Shown here piece after piece: positions 59,085 through 64,000 of a stretch of 64,000 bases of DNA. Source of the DNA: Moniliella sp. 'wahieum'. Taxonomy: Eukaryota > Basidiomycota > Moniliellomycetes > Moniliellales > Moniliellaceae. Each line of letters opens with the position of its first letter. Position 1 is the first letter of the stretch. Made by a program: the position numbers and the translations under genes. The notes beneath the pieces are model-generated. The model was not told the origin of the DNA and did no database searches. It worked only from the letters and a program-made list of their open reading frames with translations. The stretch covers positions 528,740 through 592,739 of the forward strand of contig RSEE01000040.1 in NCBI GenBank assembly GCA_003971905.1, read 5' to 3'.

Positions 59085-59102
59085 AAAGGGGGGGCAATCA
59101 GC
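59085..59102 (+). other. Second polypurine-tract-like junction
   Basis: TTGAAAGGGGGGGCAATCAG closely matches the TGAAAGGGGGCAATGTCA junction after the chromodomain fragment at 57,492. It may mark the 3' end of another, more degraded Ty3/gypsy copy. Confidence 0.35.
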
Positions 59103-59767
59103 CGGGGAAGTTTACGTTGAGCACGGGAAGTCCCGTTGAACGCGACCGACGCACGCCATCAACGAGTGTCAGCACTTATAGGGCGAACTTGGAAGTAGCC
59201 ACCCTCTCCTTGGGGCTGCATCGTGTGTACGTGGCAAGCCCAGTAACATGGCGCAGGGACCAGGGGTTTCCATCCAAGCGGCACATGATGCACTTGTACA
59301 TAATGTTACTCGGTGTATTCAACGCTCTCTGTCACGGGCGGGCGCCGCCAGGGGCCCGCCCTGGGGTTTTTGGGGTACAATCCCTTAGGCGACGGTAGGT
59401 CGACTCACGGTAGTTTCGGGCTTAGGCTGGTTGGTGTGTCCGAGCGGAGCTAGGGACGAGGAGAGGCCTTTGGTGGGGCGGCTGCACGTGTGGCAAGGCT
59501 GCGTCTGCACCGGCTTGGGCCGTAGTAACGTGTCTGAAGCCTCCGGGACTTAGGGACGGGAGGAGGCAGCGGCGGACAAACACTGCCTTAACTGAGACTG
59601 GGAATCGCCGCGCGAGGAGGGCTCGCGCGATTGGACTGACGAAGGCTGGAGGACGAGGTCGGAGGAGAAGTCGGACGCTAACAAGAAGAGCTGCCTGTAC
59701 TGGATCAATTGGCTGGAAACGGGCAGGAGTCGGACAGGATGGGCGGGAAAGGGACGAAGGTGGAGAC

Positions 59768-59815
59768 GAGAGATGACGAGAGGATGACGAGAGGATGACG
59801 AGAGGATGACGAGAA
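59768..59815. repeat. 11-bp tandem repeat
   Basis: The unit GATGACGAGAG repeats four times in tandem, ending GATGACGAGAATGG. Confidence 0.85.
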
Positions 59816-60624
59816 TGGAAGGTGGGGGAAAAGATCCCCATCAACCAGGGTACAGGCAGGATCAAAAGGGAAACGGATACAAGGGGGTGTAGAAAGGAAG
59901 ACATGTCAAAAGCGGGTTGGTCGCCGCAGGCGCGACAGAGAAAGGAACGGAAACGGGGACGGGACGGCAGATGCCGCCACGGCACTGGAAGCTCGGTGGC
60001 CTTATTTAGGCCGGCCGACTTGGACTTGGGCGGGGGGCTACTTGTCGCGCGGAGCATGGCCCTTCGGCCACGATACTTGATTTAGCCAACCATCATCACA
60101 CTTGGTTGGCCTGCGGAGCACGCTCTACTGGGCATGTGCGGAGCAGGCGGGCCTTAGCTTGGGTCGGACCATCTCGTGTCCGCCGCAGCCCGTGACACTC
60201 TCCTCTGAAGCGGAACGCAACTCGACAGGTGGAAGTGTCGGCATGACGGGGGTTTGTGGGAGCCTCTGGCAAGCAACCACTGGATGCCAGAACTACTAAA
60301 CCAAGCATTTGTTTCCTGAGCATACGAAAAGCTGTTGATGCAATGAGCACTCAATCTGAGTCTGGACGCTGACCTGCCCCTTGGGGGCTGGCAGGCTGGC
60401 TCCAATAATCTCGCTGGTTGGGTCACCCCGCGCGGTCCCCGTCATCGAATACCCCTGGCTAGCTTTAAGCTTAAAGGCCCAATCCAAATCATCCCATCCG
60501 CTCCGGAGCCCCACATAGCCCGCGGACCTGTCTCGAAGGATTAATGACACTTGTCAAATAGACTGCGCACGCGTCGCGTCGTGTCCTGTCGTGTCTCCTG
60601 GAAGAGGTTGGACCATCCCGCACC

Positions 60625-60840
60625 ATCATACGTCACACATCACACGTCGGGTAGCCACTGATGCGTGACGCGTGATTAGTGACTCAGGTCTCGATCTCAT
60701 GCATCTCATGCATTACCGGTTACCGCATACCCAGGTGCTCAGGCATTCAAGACGATCAACGTTCTCAAGCTAGCTTCAAGCTGGGTCTCAGCACATCAGG
60801 GGCTCAGATCCTCAGATCTCAGATGCAGGCTACATAACCT
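60625..60840. repeat. Mixed TCA/TGA heptad arrays
   Basis: TCA-CACA, TGA-TGCG-TGA-CGCG-TGA-TTAG-TGA, TCA-TGCA and TCA-GATC units occur in quick succession. Some cores are imperfect palindromes, so this looks like a decayed locus of the same class. Confidence 0.7.
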
Positions 60841-61034
60841 CAGGCCTCAATATTATGTACTCCACGTGCCCTCATCGACTCATCCTCGTCTTAGTATTTC
60901 ACAGGCCGTCGCAGATCGCAGCTCGACTGTTACAGCCACCAGGTTTGAACATTTGGACGGAATATGCACTGCTTTACGGTGGCGTGCATTCTGAATCGTA
61001 TGTGAATTGCGCATGGAACATGCACGTTGGACCC

Positions 61035-61110
61035 CACTCGACTCAGTACTCTGTGTACTCAGTCTCAACTCAGTCACGTACTCAGTTACCTGGTGTACAT
61101 AGAGCCCCCC
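61035..61110. repeat. TCA-GTAC heptad units
   Basis: CTCAGTACTC and GTACTCAG elements recur with spacing near seven bases, mixed with CTCAACTCAG. Confidence 0.6.
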
Positions 61111-61684
61111 TCAGCCTCATCGCCTCAGCGCCTCAGCGTCATCCGCCTGTCTTCGTTTCTCCACCTCTGAATCTGCTTTGTTTCGCCTGCCGCGCCTGTT
61201 TTCGCCCTGTGCTGTACACAAATCCGAGTGGAACACCTACCTCCGCCCAGCGCCCACAGCGCCCACGGTCACCATCGGCCCAAGGCCCTCATCTCATCCC
61301 ACGCTACGCGCCCTCGTCCACAGCACACCCGAGACCACGCGTCCTATTCCTTGCCGTAGGCCGTAGAGAGCAAGCACCTCCATATGAATGTGAACGTGTG
61401 AACCTTCGTCCAATCATCGACACCATGGCGCACAACCGTAATCGACGTAATAATCACACAATCTTAATCTTAAAGCTTAATCACCGCTCAGTGCTCCGCC
61501 TGTTGAGCTCCGCAACTCTGTCCACACTTTGTGAAGCTTGACGCCGTACACTCACCGGTCCGGCCGGTACTCCCATGTCCCAAGATCCCAGGATCCCAAG
61601 AGCTAATCGTGTGTCAGCATGTCAGATCGCCGGTCTGACGAACATCTGATCGCTCTTGGAGTGCACTTAGCGCACATGGCACTA

Positions 61685-61875
61685 CTCGTCTCAGATCTCA
61701 GGCGAGCCTCAGGCCCCAGTTGAGGCTGCAGGCATCAGGAGGTCTAGTACGTTCAGCACGTTCAGCGTCCAATGCGCCCAGTCCTCCATCTTGAAGCTTG
61801 AGGCTTGAGGCCTGAGGCCTGAGGCCTTGAGGCTTGAGTACTGAGTCCTACTCAGTACTCACTACTCGGTACTCT
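61685..61875. repeat. Best mixed-core TGA-N4 heptad array
   Basis: TGA occurs at 61792, 61799, 61806, 61813, 61820, 61828, 61835 and 61842: spacings 7,7,7,7,8,7,7. The cores change from AGCT to GGCT, GGCC, GGCC, GGCC+T, GGCT, GTAC and GTCC. The opposite orientation (TCA-GTAC) follows at once. TCA-GATC and TCA-GGCC units precede it near 61,690-61,715. Confidence 0.92.
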
Positions 61876-61998
61876 CTTCTCTCACATGCTCACGTCTCAG
61901 AATCCCAGACCTGAGTATTGAGTTAAGCATCAAGACCTGGGTCTGAGCGCCGGAGCGCCCGGCGTTCGCTGAGCCCTCGCTCAAATTGTTCACAATCA

Positions 61999-62098
61999 AC
62001 GTTCTATCATCGGTGGATCATCGATCACACATCTCGTCCATCATCGATCACCAACATGCTCGGGAGCATGCGATCCCAACCAGTCACTAGTCACACCG
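61999..62098. repeat. TCA-TCGA and TCA-CTAG heptads
   Basis: ATCATCGATCACAC, ATCATCGATCACCA and GTCACTAGTCACAC each give two TCA triplets seven bases apart around TCGA or CTAG. Confidence 0.8.
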
Positions 62099-62920
62099 CC
62101 TCTTTCCACGAAGCGCCAAGGGGGAGTAGTACTACGTGCGATCTGATGCTATGGGGACAGGCGGGACAAGTGCGCGTCACGCAGGCAGCTTCATGCTTCG
62201 GCACGTCATAGCGCTGGGGCTAGCGCCGGGAAGCGTGGCCCGGAGCCAGAGCCAGAGCCAGGGCGAGAGCGGGAGCGGTGCGGGAGCGGGCGCGGAAACG
62301 GGTGCGGAAAGAGGGAGGGGAAGGGAGAAGGGAGAGGATGGGGGGTAGGGGAGGGGGGGAGAAGCAACAGCACAGAGCGTCGGCCCCAACACCTCAAGAG
62401 GCCAGCATGAGCACGACCTCATGCCAGACGCGTTCTTCGTTTTTTTCTTGTCGCGGAGGTAGGTAGGGGTGCAGGCACGGCTTGGCCCTCGACCTCGCCC
62501 GGCCCGAGGCTCTCCGGCCGACAAAAGAGTACAGTAAGGGTGAACAAGCTTAGCTTAACAGAGGAGAGCGCAACAGAGAGGCAGGGGCAACGGGGACGGG
62601 ATAGGATAAGAGGGGATGAAGGTGGGAAGGGGGGCTGTGTGCAGAGTAAAGCACAGATCCCCAACAACCGGACACAAAGGTGCAAGAACAGAGATTATCG
62701 AAGGACAACGTTGCGTTGCAGTCAGGACAACGACAGCGCGGATTCGGGTGCGGGCTTGCGAAGCTCCGGTACGGGCGAGCGCGAGAGGCGAGAGGGGTGG
62801 GAGAGGACCGGACCGGCGCGACGGCGGTGCGGGGGAACGATGGAAGGAGGCCGACAGAACGAAAATGAATCAGGAAGGACAGGAATTGGGCACGCAGCAC
62901 CACCACTGCATCCCGGCACT

Positions 62921-63895
62921 TTACTGCAGCCCAGAAGGCGGCAACGGCGCACCCATCGCGTGCGGAGGCAAGCCATGTGCTGGCGGCTGGCCTGGGACAA
63001 AGTGCATGCCCGGTTCGGGGGCACGAGCAGGAGGCACGGGAGCGTGTGCATCCATTTCCGGCACATCACCCACATATTTTTCAATCACCTTGCACAGCGC
63101 GTGCTCCAGCACCTTCCACGAGAAGGTCTTCACGTCCTTGGCGATGGTGCGGGGCTTGGGGTCCTTGAAGTTCATGATGCGTTTGAAAAAGTCCTCTGAC
63201 CCACCCGAGTGCTTGCGCACCGTCTCGGGGTGGAAGCCCTCCAGGTTACGCGCGAATGCGGTTCTTCTCCTCAATCGAGAAGCGGCTGGCGACGAGGGCC
63301 TCGAGCAAAAGGATGGTGTCGACAGAGGTGATGTAGCACTCATTGCGGTCGGCACGGAAGATGCACGAGACGACAATCGAGTTCTTCACATATTGGTCCA
63401 ACAAGATGGGGCGGAAGGTGGCGTGGATGGTGGTGCCTTCTTGTTTGCGCCAAATTGGACCAAGCGACGGCCCTCTTGCAACTCATCCCGGCCCATCCGT
63501 AAGCCATTGATCCCAAATCACCCTGCAACTTGAGTTGCGGCCCGGGGACGGTTGGAGAGATTGGTCATGAAACTGTTGTCGTTCGGGTTGCTCGATTGAG
63601 GCGCGCGCACAAGCGCAGGCGCATTCATGTTGGGCGGCACGCCGTTCATCATCATCGGCTGCGAAGTGCGGTGGACCATGGCCCGACTGGGAGAGCCAGG
63701 CCGGCCGGCGCGTGCTCAGAGTATCGGCCACGCATGTAAGGGTTGGCCGGGTCCCAACCCAACTCGCGGCGACCGCCGCTTTGAGTCCGCACGGGTCCAT
63801 ACTGTGACTCTAGCTTGGCCTGCGGTGGCATATTCCACAGGTCGGGCGACGAGGTAGGGGTGCCGTTGGGACGCATGTGCGCTGCCGTCTTGGAA
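62921..63895 (-). CDS. MedA-like (DUF7082) developmental regulator, 5' end missing
   Basis: Medusa-type proteins (MedA, Ren1, Acr1, Med1) control conidiation and filament development. Reading on the minus strand: MRPNGTPTSSPDLWNMPPQA, QVAGDLGSMAYGW, EGTTIHATFRPILLDQYVKN, SIVVSCIFRADRNECYITSV, RFSIEEKNRIRANLEGFHPE and FFKRIMNFKDPKPRTIAKDV plus KTFSWKVLEHAL. This is the whole conserved DUF7082 block. Three or four one-base frame changes occur. The tail ends PLPPSGLQ at 62921. Upstream, an acceptor (TTTGCAG) bounds the exon at 63895; no proper donor or earlier exon is visible in the last 100 bases, so the gene is incomplete here. Confidence 0.75.
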
Positions 63896-63989
63896 CTGCA
63901 AAGACCAAGAAACAAAAGCAAGTCAGGAAAACGAAGCATCATGAGGAGAGGGGACGAGGGGACGAGCGCATGAGGGCGCGAGGGAGGTG

Positions 63990-64000
63990 TTAGGGTTAGG
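63990..64000 (+). repeat. TTAGGG-type telomere-like sequence at the window edge
   Basis: The last 11 bases are TTAGGGTTAGG, in the orientation expected of a right chromosome end. Only about 1.8 repeats are in view, so it may be a true telomere start or coincidence. Confidence 0.4.

Larger units (their letters stand above)
59103..62920. other. Repeat-rich gene desert, right side
   Basis: About 3.8 kb with no supportable gene. It holds an 11-bp tandem and many heptad arrays, listed separately, and a G/A-rich stretch near 62,240-62,350 downstream of the MedA-like gene. Confidence 0.5.

Noticed and set aside
59422-60057. Minus-strand 211-residue Pro/Ser/Arg-rich open frame
   Set aside because: No domain, crosses an 11-bp tandem repeat, and lies in retroelement-flanked DNA.

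Overview
The window is nuclear DNA of a filamentous or yeast-like basidiomycete. The evidence is dense, intron-containing genes on both strands, introns of about 40-180 nt that mostly start GTACGT, a DUF6534-type membrane protein, a MedA/DUF7082 developmental regulator, intron-bearing tRNAs, and chromovirus and copia-like retroelement debris. Intergenic DNA is rich in short self-complementary repeats, a style I associate loosely with smut-like fungi (Ustilaginomycotina). I cannot name a species.

Layout. 1-5.7 kb: hairpins, a repeat array, an unrecognised gene, tRNA-Val(CAC) and tRNA-Ala(AGC), and dynein light chain LC8. 5.7-7.6 kb: the meiotic double-strand-break enzyme SPO11 (six exons, intact), ending at a long CAG/CAA-type hexamer repeat. 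7.6-11.7 kb: repeat-rich gene desert. 11.7-19.5 kb: DUF6534 membrane protein, PKR1, GPI11/PIG-F, an unknown gene and DOM34/pelota. 20-24 kb: a large PHD-finger protein. 25.7-29.7 kb: a PRA1-family protein, tRNA-Ala(CGC) and an HSF-type transcription factor. 32-38 kb: a MAP kinase kinase and the small-subunit-processome WD40 protein UTP21. 39-43 kb: an unknown gene and a decayed copia-like Gag. 44-48 kb: dihydroorotase URA4, divergent from mitochondrial porin (VDAC), then a mitochondrial NAD-type carrier. 49-57 kb: mitoribosome factor RSM22, replication protein A subunit RFA2, mitoribosomal bL36m and a Ty3/gypsy chromodomain fragment. 57-63 kb: a second repeat-rich desert. 62.9-64 kb: a MedA-like gene running into TTAGGG-type sequence at the right edge.

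Most genes are unlinked housekeeping genes rather than a pathway cluster. SPO11 and RFA2 act in recombination and replication; PKR1, GPI11 and PRA1 act in the ER and Golgi; RSM22 and bL36m in the mitoribosome; porin and the carrier in mitochondrial transport. SPO11, PKR1 and RFA2 splice into clean open frames. DYN2, GPI11, DOM34, PRA1, the MAPKK, UTP21, porin, URA4, bL36m and others need one-base corrections, which looks like assembly indels rather than wholesale pseudogenisation.

The most unusual signal is intergenic: arrays with a strict 7-base period in which a fixed TGA (TCA on the other strand) alternates with a 4-base self-complementary core that changes from unit to unit and locus to locus (CTAG, CATG, TGCA, AGCT, CGCG, TCGA, GGCC, GTAC, GATC, ACGT, CCGG).
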